DNA of 27,037 bases from an uncultured Clostridia bacterium (GTDB lineage Bacteria > Bacillota > Clostridia > Christensenellales > Borkfalkiaceae). The stretch's first letter is position 1. Every line of letters begins with the position of its first letter. A model generated the notes under the pieces. It saw nothing but the letters and a program-made list of their open reading frames with translations, was not told where the DNA came from and searched no databases. Below are positions 15,165-24,029 of this stretch, piece after piece. The stretch is from positions 1 to 27,037 of the forward strand of contig CAJGCK010000010.1 of NCBI GenBank assembly GCA_904501795.1. The letters run 5' to 3'. The translations under genes and the position numbers were made by a program.

Positions 15165-18100
15165 ATGGCACGTAATCTACCGGAAATCGAATGTGGCAAA
15201 GTTAAGAGAAAAACGTTTAGTAAGATAAACGAAGCGATTGAATTACCTTATCTTGTCAAGATTCAAAAAGACTCCTACGACGCTTTCTTAAAAGAAGGCA
15301 TCAGTGAAGTGTTAGAGGACTTTTCGCCGATAACCGACTATTCCGACCACTTTGAATTGTACTTTATCGACCACAACTTAGATGGTGATCCCAAGTACGA
15401 CGAAAAAGAGTGTAAGGATAGGGACGCAACCTACGCTCGTCCTTTACGCGTAAAGGTTAGATTGGTAAACAAAGTTACCGACGAAGTTATTGACCAAGAA
15501 GTGTTCATGGGTGATTTCCCGCTCATGACCGACAACGGCGCGTTTATCATAAACGGTGCTGAAAGGGTAATCGTATCTCAACTAGTTCGTTCTCCCGGCG
15601 TGTATAACGCTTCGGAAATAGACAAGTCGGGTAAAAAGATATTCGATACTACCGTTATTCCGTCGAGAGGCGCGTGGTTAGAATTTGAACAAGATTCACA
15701 AGGTGTGTTGTGGGTTCACGTTGATAGGACGAGAAAACTTACCGCAACAGTACTTTTGCGTGCGCTTGGTTTTGGTAGCGACGACGCGTTGGCTCAACTA
15801 TATGCTAATAACCCCATGATTGAAACTACGGCAACCAAAGACACTTCTAAATCGGAAAGCGAAGGTTTAGTAGAGTTGTACCGTAGACTTCGTCCTGGTG
15901 AAATTCCTACTGACGAAGCGGTTAAGCAACACCTTAAAAACATATTCTTCGACGCCAGAAGATACGACTTGGCAAGGGTTGGTAGATATAAATTCAACAA
16001 ACGTTTAAGACTAGGCGCAAGAATAGTTGGCACCGTTTCTGCAGAAGACGTTATTAGTGGCGACGGTGAAATTTTAGCGACCAAGGGTCAACTTATCGAT
16101 AGAGTGACTGCGGACAATATTCAAAACGCGGGCATAAACACTTTCGTTGCGTTAGTTGATGGTAACCCACATAAAATAGTTGCAAACAACGTAGTATCGT
16201 TCAACGCAGTAACGGGAATAGACCCCAAACATTTAGGTTTGTTAGACTACGTTTATAATCCCACGTTAAAATTTGCCGAGTTGGTAGTTAACACGGCAAA
16301 AGAAAACGGCGTAGAAGCAACTGCTGAAATACTTAAAAAAGAAATCAACGAGATTTTTTATATAACCGAAAAGGAATCGGGTGCAGAAGAAAAACCTGAA
16401 GAAAAGAAGAATAGCGAAAAGGCGAAAGAAGTTAGAATTAAATTCGTTAACGCGTGCGTTCTATACGATTCACTCGTAGAAAAGGGAATAACTGAACCGG
16501 TTAGCGCGGAAGATAGAAAGGTTCTTCGCCCGTTCATCGATAAACTTAACCACAAACATATAACGGTTGACGATATCGTTGCTTCGATTTCGGTTAACTT
16601 AGACCTTAACGTTGGCATAGGCGAAACGGATAATATCGACCACTTGGGCAACCGTCGTGTTCGTTCGGTTGGCGAGTTGTTGCAAAACCAATTCCGTATA
16701 GGTATTGCTAGACTTGAAAGGGTAATAAAAGAAAGAATGGCAACGCAAGACCCGAAAGACGTTTCTCCGCAAGGTCTAATCAACGTTCGTCCCGTAAGTT
16801 CGGCGATAAAAGAGTTCTTTGGCTCTTCACAATTATCGCAATTCATGGATCAAACTAACCCGATTGCCGAATTAACGCACAAACGTAAACTTTCGGCTTT
16901 AGGCCCGGGCGGTTTGAATAGAGATAGAGCAACTTTCGAAGTGCGTGACGTTCACCACTCACACTACGGCAGAATGTGCCCGATAGAAACTCCTGAAGGA
17001 CAAAACATCGGTCTTATCTCGTCGCTTGCCGCTTACGCTAAAGTAAACGAATTCGGCTTTATCGAATCTCCGTATAGAAAAGTTATACACACGCTCGGCG
17101 AAGACGGAAAGATTATTACCGAAGTAACCGACCACGTTGACTACTTAACGGCTGATGAAGAAGATAACTATATCGTTGCGCAAGCAAACGAACCGTTAAT
17201 CGACAATAAATATTTCAAGAACGAACGTGTTTCTTGCCGTCATAAAGACGATATAACCGAAGAAGTTCAAGCGAAGATGGACTATATGGACGTTTCGCCA
17301 AAACAACTTATTTCGGTTGCAACCGCGCTTATTCCGTTCTTAGAAAACGACGATACCAACCGTGCGCTAATGGGCTCTAACATGCAACGTCAAGCAGTCC
17401 CGCTACTTTGTCCTGAAAACGCAATCGTAGCAACGGGTATTGAAAGACGTATCGCATACGACTCTGGCGTTATGATAAACGCTAAAGAAGACGGCGTAGT
17501 TAAAACTGTTGCGAGCGATAAAATCGTTGTAACGGGTGCTAACGGTGACGTTGAATATAAACTTAAAAAATTCGAACGTAGTAACCAAGGCACTTGCTTA
17601 AATCAAAGACCTATCGTAGAAAAAGGCGAAAAGATAACCGCTGGTCAAACCATAGCCGACGGTCCTTCTACCAAAAACGGCGAACTTGCTCTTGGAAAAA
17701 ACATTATGGTTGGTTTCATGAGCTGGGAAGGCTACAACTACGAAGACGCAATATTGCTTTCTGAAAAACTCGTTCAAGACGACGTGTTTACGACTATTCA
17801 TATAGAAGAACACGAAATCGAAGCTAGAGACACTAGACTTGGTGAAGAAGAAATCACGAGGGATATTCCTAACGTTGGTGACGACGCGCTTAAAGATTTA
17901 GATGAAGACGGTATTATCCGCGTAGGCGCAGAAGTTAACAGCGGTGACATATTAGTTGGTAAGGTAACTCCTAAGGGTGAAACCGAACTTACCCCCGAAG
18001 AAAGATTGTTGCGTGCAATATTCGGTGAAAAGGCAAGGGAAGTTAGAGATACTTCGTTAAAAGTTCCGCACGGCGAAGGCGGTGTGGTAATAGACGTTAA

Positions 18101-19169
18101 AGTATTTACCCGCGCTAATAAAGACGAATTATCTCCCGGCGTTAATAAACTCGTTAGAGTATATATCGCTCAAAAGAGAAAAATTTCTATCGGCGACAAG
18201 ATGGCTGGTAGACACGGTAACAAGGGTGTTATTTCAAGAATTTTACCGCAAGCAGATATGCCGTTTATGGCGGACGGTACTCCGTTACAAATAGTACTTA
18301 ACCCGCTAGGCGTTCCTTCGCGTATGAACATCGGTCAAGTCCTTGAAGTTCACTTAGGTTTAGTATGTAAACAGTTAGGCTGGAAGATAGCAACGCCGGT
18401 ATTCGACGGTGCTACCGAAAGCGATATAAAAGAGCTATTCAAAGAAAACAATATAGTTAACCCTGACGGCGAAGTTGACGGAAAGATACAACTTTATGAC
18501 GGAAGAACGGGCGAACCCTTTGAAAACAGGGTAACCGTTGGTCAAATGTATATGATTAAGCTTCACCACTTGGTTGACGATAAGATTCACGCAAGAAGTA
18601 CCGGTCCGTACAGCTTAGTAACACAACAACCGCTCGGCGGTAAGGCACAATTCGGTGGTCAACGTTTCGGTGAAATGGAAATTTGGGCTCTCGAAGCATA
18701 CGGTGCTGCACATATTCTTCAAGAAATTCTAACCGTTAAATCGGACGACGTTGTTGGTAGAATTAAAACTTACGAATCTATAGTAAAAGGCAACAACATA
18801 AGCGAGCCGGGTATTCCCGAAGCGTTTAAGGTGTTACTAAAAGAATTACAAAGCCTTGCGCTTGATATGAAAGTTCTAACCGAAAACAACGAAGAAGTTC
18901 AAATCAAAGACCTTATCGAAAGCGATAACGACGATATGCCCGCCGTTCGTGAAAAACCACACTATGACGACGAAGTTAGTATCGAAGAAGCCGACGATAG
19001 CGCTGAGATTAGCGAAGTTCTATTCGAAGATACGGAAGATAGCAATATTGACGAGTTGGAATTCAATTCTAAAGACTTGTTTGACGACGATGACGACGAG
19101 ATTGATACTACTATTCCCGACGGGGATTTGTTTGACGACGATTTCGACGATATCGACGAGGAAATTTAA
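15165..19169 (+). CDS. rpoB: RNA polymerase beta subunit
   Basis: Beta subunit of RNA polymerase, 1334 aa, longer than the roughly 1180-1240 usual in Firmicutes. The ATG at 15165 is 10 nt after GGAG; a GTG at 15156 is too close to it. The conserved core is intact: [33 protein letters not shown], the rifampicin pocket [79 protein letters not shown]. Extra length comes from a charged insertion before [14 protein letters not shown] (about residues 345-465) and an acidic C-terminal tail (from about 1252). The pocket has Lys where E. coli has Arg529, and Gln where most have Pro567. It is followed by rpoC after 14 nt. Confidence 0.98.
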   Translation: MARNLPEIECGKVKRKTFSKINEAIELPYLVKIQKDSYDAFLKEGISEVLEDFSPITDYSDHFELYFIDHNLDGDPKYDEKECKDRDATYARPLRVKVRLVNKVTDEVIDQEVFMGDFPLMTDNGAFIINGAERVIVSQLVRSPGVYNASEIDKSGKKIFDTTVIPSRGAWLEFEQDSQGVLWVHVDRTRKLTATVLLRALGFGSDDALAQLYANNPMIETTATKDTSKSESEGLVELYRRLRPGEIPTDEAVKQHLKNIFFDARRYDLARVGRYKFNKRLRLGARIVGTVSAEDVISGDGEILATKGQLIDRVTADNIQNAGINTFVALVDGNPHKIVANNVVSFNAVTGIDPKHLGLLDYVYNPTLKFAELVVNTAKENGVEATAEILKKEINEIFYITEKESGAEEKPEEKKNSEKAKEVRIKFVNACVLYDSLVEKGITEPVSAEDRKVLRPFIDKLNHKHITVDDIVASISVNLDLNVGIGETDNIDHLGNRRVRSVGELLQNQFRIGIARLERVIKERMATQDPKDVSPQGLINVRPVSSAIKEFFGSSQLSQFMDQTNPIAELTHKRKLSALGPGGLNRDRATFEVRDVHHSHYGRMCPIETPEGQNIGLISSLAAYAKVNEFGFIESPYRKVIHTLGEDGKIITEVTDHVDYLTADEEDNYIVAQANEPLIDNKYFKNERVSCRHKDDITEEVQAKMDYMDVSPKQLISVATALIPFLENDDTNRALMGSNMQRQAVPLLCPENAIVATGIERRIAYDSGVMINAKEDGVVKTVASDKIVVTGANGDVEYKLKKFERSNQGTCLNQRPIVEKGEKITAGQTIADGPSTKNGELALGKNIMVGFMSWEGYNYEDAILLSEKLVQDDVFTTIHIEEHEIEARDTRLGEEEITRDIPNVGDDALKDLDEDGIIRVGAEVNSGDILVGKVTPKGETELTPEERLLRAIFGEKAREVRDTSLKVPHGEGGVVIDVKVFTRANKDELSPGVNKLVRVYIAQKRKISIGDKMAGRHGNKGVISRILPQADMPFMADGTPLQIVLNPLGVPSRMNIGQVLEVHLGLVCKQLGWKIATPVFDGATESDIKELFKENNIVNPDGEVDGKIQLYDGRTGEPFENRVTVGQMYMIKLHHLVDDKIHARSTGPYSLVTQQPLGGKAQFGGQRFGEMEIWALEAYGAAHILQEILTVKSDDVVGRIKTYESIVKGNNISEPGIPEAFKVLLKELQSLALDMKVLTENNEEVQIKDLIESDNDDMPAVREKPHYDDEVSIEEADDSAEISEVLFEDTEDSNIDELEFNSKDLFDDDDDEIDTTIPDGDLFDDDFDDIDEEI

Positions 19170-19183
19170 GGGAGGAAAGATAA

Positions 19184-22100
19184 ATGTTTGAACTTAACAA
19201 TTTCGATTCTATACAAATAGGCGTAGCCTCTCCCGAAAAAATAAGAGAGTGGTCTTACGGGGAAGTAACCAAACCCGAAACCATAAACTATAGAACACAA
19301 AAACCCGAAATGGGCGGTTTATTCTGCGAAAGAATTTTCGGGCCGACTAAAGACTGGGAATGCCACTGCGGTAAATACAAACGTATTCGTTATAAAGGCG
19401 TTATTTGCGACAAGTGCGGTGTAGAAATTACCAAGTCTAAAGTTCGCCGTGAAAGAATGGGACATATTGAATTAGCCGCTCCCGTTTCGCACATTTGGTA
19501 TTTCAAGGGCACTCCGTCGAGAATAGGTTTAATGCTCGATATGAGTCCTAAAGCCTTAGAACAAGTGTTATACTTTGCTTGCCACGTTGTATTAGATCCG
19601 GGTGCAACCCCGCTTGAATACAAGCAAGTTATAAACGATAGAGAAAAACTCGAACTAGAAGAACAATACGGTATTGGCTCTTTCAAAACGGGTATGGGCG
19701 CAGAAGCTATTAAAGAAATTTTAATGGCAATCGACTTAGAAAAAGAAAGCGTTGAAACCAAAAAGATTATTGAAGAAAACGTTTCTGGCCAACGTAGAAT
19801 TCGTGCGGTTAAGAGAATAGAAATCATAGAATCGTTTAGAAAGAGTGGTAATCGTCCCGAATGGATGATTTTAGACGTGTTGCCCGTAATTCCGCCAGAA
19901 CTACGCCCGATGGTACAGTTAGACGGCGGTAGGTTTGCAACTAGTGACCTTAACGACCTTTACAGACGTGTTATTAACAGAAACAACCGTTTGAAGAAGT
20001 TAATGGAACTCGGCGCACCCGAAATCATTATTCGTAACGAAAAGAGAATGTTACAAGAAGCGGTAGACGCGCTTATCGACAACGGTAGACGTGGTAAGGC
20101 AATAAGCGGTGCAGGTAACCGTGAATTAAAATCGCTTTCAGGTATGCTACGTGGTAAACAAGGTCGTTTCCGTCAAAACCTATTAGGTAAACGTGTAGAC
20201 TATTCAGGTCGTTCGGTTATCGTCGTAGGTCCGGAACTAAAACTATATCAATGCGGTTTGCCTAAAGAAATGGCGATTGAATTATTCAAACCCTTCGTAA
20301 TGAAGAAGTTGGTTGAAAATAATATTTGCCACAACATTAAAAACGCAAAACGTACGGTAGAACGTGCAAAAACGGTTGTATGGGACGTTCTTGAAGAAGT
20401 AATCAAAGACCACCCCGTTATGTTAAACCGTGCTCCTACGCTTCACAGATTATCTATTCAAGCGTTTGAACCTGTGCTTATCGAAGGTAGAGCAATAAAA
20501 CTACATCCGCTAGTTTGCGGTGCATTCAACGCAGACTTCGACGGTGACCAAATGGCAGTTCACGTTCCGCTATCGGTAGAAGCGCAAGCCGAAGCAAGAT
20601 TTTTAATGCTCGCTTCTAACAATATACTAAAATTGTCTGACGGTAAGCCGGTTATGAGCCCCACGCAAGATATGGTTATGGGTTCTTACTACTTAACCAT
20701 TATCAAACGTTATATAGGCAAGAAGTACGACGAAAAGGGTAGAGAGAGTGAAAACGGAACTATCTACGGCGTACCTGAATACACCGTTTCGTACATTTCA
20801 CCGGAAGAAGCGGTTATGGCTTATCAAACGGGCAAAATCAAGTTGCAAGACGAAATTATCGTTCGCCGTACGGTAGAAGTTAACGGCGAAAAAGTTACGG
20901 GTAGAGTTAAAACTTCGGTTGGTAAAATCATTTTCAACGAAGCAATCCCGCAAAACCTTGGCTTTGTTGCTAGAAAAGAAAAAGAAGACTATCTCAAATA
21001 CGAAATAGACAAGCTCGTAGGCAAGAAAGACCTTCAAAAGATAGTAGGCGCATGCTTTAAACGTCACGGCGCAAGCTCTGCTGCGGACGTTCTTGATAAA
21101 ATCAAGGCGCTTGGTTTTAAGTATTCAACCATAGGCGCAATCACCACCAGCGTGTTCGATATGCATATGCCTAAGGAAAAAGAAAAAATCCTTAAAGTTG
21201 CAGAAGAAAAAGTTTTAGGCGTTGAAAATCTTTACAAGAAAGGCTTTATTACCGACGACGAAAGGTATAAAAAAGTCGTTAGCGTATGGAAAAAGGCTAC
21301 CGACGACGTTACCGATAAACTTATGGCAACGCTCGATGAGTTTAACCCTATTCTTATGATGGCAAACTCAGGTGCGCGTGGTTCTAAGGACCAAATTAAA
21401 CAACTTGCAGGCATGCGTGGTCTTATGACCGACCCGAATGGTAAAACCATAGAAATTCCCGTTAAGTCGTGCTTCCGTGAAGGACTTTCAGTTCTAGAAT
21501 ACTTTATTTCTTCACACGGTGGACGTAAAGGTCTAGCCGATACGGCACTTAAAACGGCAGACTCTGGTTATTTGACCAGACGTTTAGTTGACGTTGCGCA
21601 AGAAGTTATCATTAAAGAAGACGACTGTTTCGAAGCGTTAGGCGAAGCGCCCAAGGGCTTGAAAGTTCAAGCGATAAAAGGTTCTAAAGGCGAAATTATC
21701 GAAGGTTTAAGAGATAGAATCGCAGGTAGATTTACCGTTCACGAAATACTCCATCCCGAAACGGGCGAAGTATTAGTCGGCGCAAACCAAATGATAACCG
21801 AAGATATGGCAGACACCATAGTGGCTTTGGGAATTGAAGAAGTAGAAATAAGAAACGTATTCACTTGTAAATCTAAGACGGGCGTATGCGCAAAATGTTA
21901 CGGTAAAAACATGTCTAACAACAACCCCGTTCAAATAGGTGAAGCAGTTGGTATAATCGCCGCTCAATCAATCGGTGAACCTGGTACTCAGCTTACGATG
22001 AGAACCTTCCACACCGGTGGTATAGCAAGTACGGGCGATATAACGCAAGGTCTACCCAGGGTTGAAGAATTGTTTGAAGCAAGAAAACCCAAACACTCTG

Positions 22101-22783
22101 CAATCGTTTGCGAACACAGTGGTAAGGTGGAAATCGAAGAAAGAGATAAGATTATTCACGTTATAGTAAAAACGGACGACGGAGAAACTAAGGATTACAC
22201 CGTTCCGTTCGGCACTGGTATAATCGTTAAAGAAGGCGAAAGAGTAGAACCGGGTTCGATTTTAACCAATGGTTCGGTATATCCGCAAGAAATTTTGAAA
22301 ACGCAAGGTATTAAGGGCGTTCAAAACTATATCTTGAAAGAAATTCAAAGCGTATACCGTGGCCAAGGCGTTGATATCAACGATAAACACGTTGAAATAA
22401 TCGTTCGTCAAATGATGAAGAAAGTTCAAGTAGAAAATCCGGGCGATACCGATATTCTACCTGGTGAAAAACTTGATCTTTATAGATTTGAAGAAGAAAC
22501 GATAAAAGCATTAGAAAACGGATTAAGACCCCCCGTTGGTAAGAGAATGTTGTTAGGTATAACGAAAGCGGCTTTGGCGAAAGAAAGTTTCTTATCGGCA
22601 GCGTCTTTCCAAGAAACCGCAAGAGTTCTTACCGAAGCGGCAATCAAGAACAAGGTCGATCCGCTACTTGGCTTAAAAGAAAACGTAATTATAGGTAAAC
22701 TAATTCCTGCGGGAACGGGTATCAAAAACTATAAAAACGTTTCACCGCAACCTACGGTAAAAACGGGTGAAATTACCGAGTAA
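19184..22783 (+). CDS. rpoC: RNA polymerase beta' subunit
   Basis: Catalytic beta' subunit, 1199 aa, the usual Firmicutes size. The N-terminal zinc ribbon has Cys60, 62, 75 and 78 (ECHCGKYK...[10 protein letters not shown]). The lid, rudder and clamp region reads [20 protein letters not shown]. The active-site Mg motif [12 protein letters not shown] at 449-460 supplies the three Asp. The second zinc site is Cys815, 895, 902 and 905. The trigger loop is in [18 protein letters not shown], without the large insertion of gamma-proteobacteria. A strong GGGAGG site precedes the ATG. No clear terminator follows; a new promoter for rpsL lies 37 nt downstream, so read-through into the str genes is possible. 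Confidence 0.98.
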   Translation: MFELNNFDSIQIGVASPEKIREWSYGEVTKPETINYRTQKPEMGGLFCERIFGPTKDWECHCGKYKRIRYKGVICDKCGVEITKSKVRRERMGHIELAAPVSHIWYFKGTPSRIGLMLDMSPKALEQVLYFACHVVLDPGATPLEYKQVINDREKLELEEQYGIGSFKTGMGAEAIKEILMAIDLEKESVETKKIIEENVSGQRRIRAVKRIEIIESFRKSGNRPEWMILDVLPVIPPELRPMVQLDGGRFATSDLNDLYRRVINRNNRLKKLMELGAPEIIIRNEKRMLQEAVDALIDNGRRGKAISGAGNRELKSLSGMLRGKQGRFRQNLLGKRVDYSGRSVIVVGPELKLYQCGLPKEMAIELFKPFVMKKLVENNICHNIKNAKRTVERAKTVVWDVLEEVIKDHPVMLNRAPTLHRLSIQAFEPVLIEGRAIKLHPLVCGAFNADFDGDQMAVHVPLSVEAQAEARFLMLASNNILKLSDGKPVMSPTQDMVMGSYYLTIIKRYIGKKYDEKGRESENGTIYGVPEYTVSYISPEEAVMAYQTGKIKLQDEIIVRRTVEVNGEKVTGRVKTSVGKIIFNEAIPQNLGFVARKEKEDYLKYEIDKLVGKKDLQKIVGACFKRHGASSAADVLDKIKALGFKYSTIGAITTSVFDMHMPKEKEKILKVAEEKVLGVENLYKKGFITDDERYKKVVSVWKKATDDVTDKLMATLDEFNPILMMANSGARGSKDQIKQLAGMRGLMTDPNGKTIEIPVKSCFREGLSVLEYFISSHGGRKGLADTALKTADSGYLTRRLVDVAQEVIIKEDDCFEALGEAPKGLKVQAIKGSKGEIIEGLRDRIAGRFTVHEILHPETGEVLVGANQMITEDMADTIVALGIEEVEIRNVFTCKSKTGVCAKCYGKNMSNNNPVQIGEAVGIIAAQSIGEPGTQLTMRTFHTGGIASTGDITQGLPRVEELFEARKPKHSAIVCEHSGKVEIEERDKIIHVIVKTDDGETKDYTVPFGTGIIVKEGERVEPGSILTNGSVYPQEILKTQGIKGVQNYILKEIQSVYRGQGVDINDKHVEIIVRQMMKKVQVENPGDTDILPGEKLDLYRFEEETIKALENGLRPPVGKRMLLGITKAALAKESFLSAASFQETARVLTEAAIKNKVDPLLGLKENVIIGKLIPAGTGIKNYKNVSPQPTVKTGEITE

Positions 22784-22805
22784 ACTTGCAAAAAAATGCA
22801 GGAAA

Positions 22806-22831
22806 ACGCTTACATTTAATTGACTAAGCGT
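22806..22831. promoter_or_regulatory. Operator-like inverted repeat over the rpsL -35 box
   Basis: ACGCTTA (22806-22812) and TAAGCGT (22825-22831) are perfect reverse complements with a 12-nt spacer. The half-site centres are 19 bp apart, near two helical turns. The right half begins at the last base of the -35 TTGACT. No T run follows, so it does not look like a terminator for rpoC. Confidence 0.4.
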
Positions 22832-22848
22832 ATCAAAAATGGTAAAAT
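22820..22848 (+). promoter_or_regulatory. Promoter of the str operon (rpsL-rpsG-fusA)
   Basis: TTGACT (22820-22825), a 17-bp spacer, then TAAAAT (22843-22848) with TGG just upstream (extended -10 form). The expected start is near 22855. Confidence 0.75.
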
Positions 22849-22855
22849 TATTAAA

Positions 22856-22928
22856 TGCCGAGCGTTAATTACGGCGCTCGGCAAATAAACAAAGTTTCTA
22901 AAAACGGAAGTTTTCCGAATCCGTTTTC
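22856..22928 (+). promoter_or_regulatory. Structured 5' leader of rpsL
   Basis: The transcript would begin almost at a GC-rich hairpin, TGCCGAGCG (22856-22864) with CGCTCGGCA (22875-22883), loop 10 nt. A second region can form either AAAACGGA (22901-22908) with TCCGTTTT (22920-22927) or the shorter CGGAA/TTCCG (22905-22909 with 22913-22917). These two are mutually exclusive. The rpsL AGGAGG lies about 20 nt downstream. Confidence 0.5.
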
Positions 22929-22959
22929 TGAATATCCGAAAATTTTAAGGAGGTGTACT

Positions 22960-23331
22960 ATGCCAACAATTCAACAACTTATCAGACAAGGCAGAAAGAA
23001 AATTACGTATAAGTCAAAGTCCCCGATTTTAGATGAATGTCCTCAAAAACGTGGCGTTTGCTTATCCGTAACTACTACCACGCCTAAGAAGCCTAACTCA
23101 GCACTTAGAAAAATCGCCAGAGTAAGACTTACCAATAAGATGGAAGGTATCGTATATATCCCCGGTGAAGGTCACAACTTGCAAGAGCACAGTTCTGTTC
23201 TAATCCGTGGTGGCAGGGTAAAAGATTTACCTGGTGTAAGATACCACATTGTTCGTGGCGCACTTGATACTGCGGGCGTTGCAAAACGTAGACAAGCAAG
23301 ATCAAGATACGGCGCTAAGAGACCTAAATAA
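22960..23331 (+). CDS. rpsL: 30S ribosomal protein S12
   Basis: Decoding-centre protein uS12, 123 aa. I start at the ATG at 22960, preceded by the very strong AAGGAGGTG; the frame is open from 22855, but that extension covers the promoter start and leader. The sequence [13 protein letters not shown] is the canonical N-terminus. The [14 protein letters not shown] loop (residues 38-51) and [13 protein letters not shown] near 85-97 hold the lysines and the methylthiolated Asp linked to streptomycin response. All are the sensitive wild-type residues. It is first gene of the str operon, but separated from rpsG by an unusually long spacer. Confidence 0.98.
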   Translation: MPTIQQLIRQGRKKITYKSKSPILDECPQKRGVCLSVTTTTPKKPNSALRKIARVRLTNKMEGIVYIPGEGHNLQEHSSVLIRGGRVKDLPGVRYHIVRGALDTAGVAKRRQARSRYGAKRPK

Positions 23332-23544
23332 TAAGTAGTCTCTAGTCTATTTAACTGTGGAGAAAATCCACAACCAAACAGACACCTACTAAAATTCGGA
23401 GAATTCGGAAAATTAACCCGATTAGTAGGCAGTATGTCGCAAGACAGAAGGTTCGCTACCCGAAAGGGCAAGTGATAGCTGTACTTAAGGGTTTACCCTT
23501 AAAGAGCGCGAGAGCGCAAAAAAAATTTAAAGGAGGATTAAAAT
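23332..23544 (+). ncRNA. Highly structured rpsL-rpsG intercistronic RNA
   Basis: A 213-nt spacer with at least six local helices: TGTGGA/TCCACA (23356-23372, GAAAA loop); CCTACTAA/TTAGTAGG (23385-23429) enclosing TCGG/CCGA; TGTC-GCAA-GACA (23435-23446); GCTA-CCC-GAAA-GGG...TAGC (23455-23479, 7-nt bulge); TTAAGGG/CCCTTAA (23485-23502); GCGC-GAGA-GCGC (23506-23517). Three loops are GNRA tetraloops. AAAGGAGG of rpsG follows. No T run follows any stem, so these are not terminators. It may be an autoregulatory or RNA-processing element; I match it to no known riboswitch. In E. coli the S7 repressor site lies in this same spacer, but the fold here was not derived from it. Confidence 0.6.
23434..23475 (+). 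CDS. Possible 13-aa basic leader ORF in the rpsL-rpsG spacer
   Basis: ATG at 23434 to TGA at 23475 encodes MSQDRRFATRKGK, with five Arg/Lys in 13. Only a weak AGG lies 4 nt upstream. It overlaps the GCAA and GAAA hairpins, so its translation would unfold them. It may be chance. Confidence 0.2.
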   Translation: MSQDRRFATRKGK

Positions 23545-24015
23545 ATGCCAAGAAGAGGCAATATTGCAAAAAGAGACGTACTACCCGATCCCGTGTATAA
23601 CGATAAAGTTGTTACCAAACTTATCAACCAAATCATGTTAGACGGCAAAAAGGGTATAGCACAAGGCATTGTTTACGAAGCGTTCACCACCGCGGCTGAA
23701 AAAGTTGGCCAAGAACCGATGGAAATGTTTACGCAAGCGTTAAACAACATTATGCCTATGGTAGAAGTAAAAGCAAGGAGAGTAGGTGGTGCAAACTATC
23801 AAGTACCTATCGAAATCAGAGCTGAAAGAAGACAAACTCTTGCAATTCGTTGGTTAGTAAACGCTGCAAGAAACAGAAGCGAAAGAGAAATGAGCGGAAG
23901 ACTTTCTGCAGAATTAGTAGACGCTTTCAACAACGCTGGTAACGCAGTTAAGAAGAAAGAAGATACGCATAGAATGGCAGAAGCAAACAAAGCATTTGCT
24001 CATTATAAATTTTAA
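23545..24015 (+). CDS. rpsG: 30S ribosomal protein S7
   Basis: Primary 16S rRNA 3'-domain binder uS7, 156 aa, the usual size. It shows [20 protein letters not shown] at the start, [12 protein letters not shown] near 29-40, [19 protein letters not shown] near 79-97, [15 protein letters not shown] near 101-115, and the C-terminal [29 protein letters not shown] lies upstream of the ATG. In E. coli S7 represses its own operon by binding the rpsL-rpsG spacer. The long structured spacer here makes a similar loop plausible, which is inference. fusA follows after 14 nt. Confidence 0.98.
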   Translation: MPRRGNIAKRDVLPDPVYNDKVVTKLINQIMLDGKKGIAQGIVYEAFTTAAEKVGQEPMEMFTQALNNIMPMVEVKARRVGGANYQVPIEIRAERRQTLAIRWLVNAARNRSEREMSGRLSAELVDAFNNAGNAVKKKEDTHRMAEANKAFAHYKF

Positions 24016-24029
24016 TTTGGAGAGTAGTT

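Noticed and set aside
16358..16846. Antisense 162-aa open frame inside rpoB
   Set aside because: It is a shadow of a conserved coding region with no ribosome binding site, promoter or recognisable motif. The same holds for the antisense frames inside frr, tsf-pyrH, rpoC and fusA.
22784..22799. CTTGCA/TGCAGG hairpin as an rpoC terminator
   Set aside because: It is a short stem with a G-U pair and an A-rich loop, and has no T tract.
22855..22959. Upstream extension of rpsL from 22855
   Set aside because: This stretch is the predicted transcript leader with hairpins. The canonical S12 N-terminus follows AAGGAGGTG at 22960.
23448..23462. T-arm-like GGTTCGCTACC suggesting a tRNA or tRNA remnant
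   Set aside because: Only two base pairs can flank the supposed loop. No acceptor, D or anticodon arms are present, and the bases pair better in the GCTA-CCC-GAAA-GGG-TAGC hairpin.
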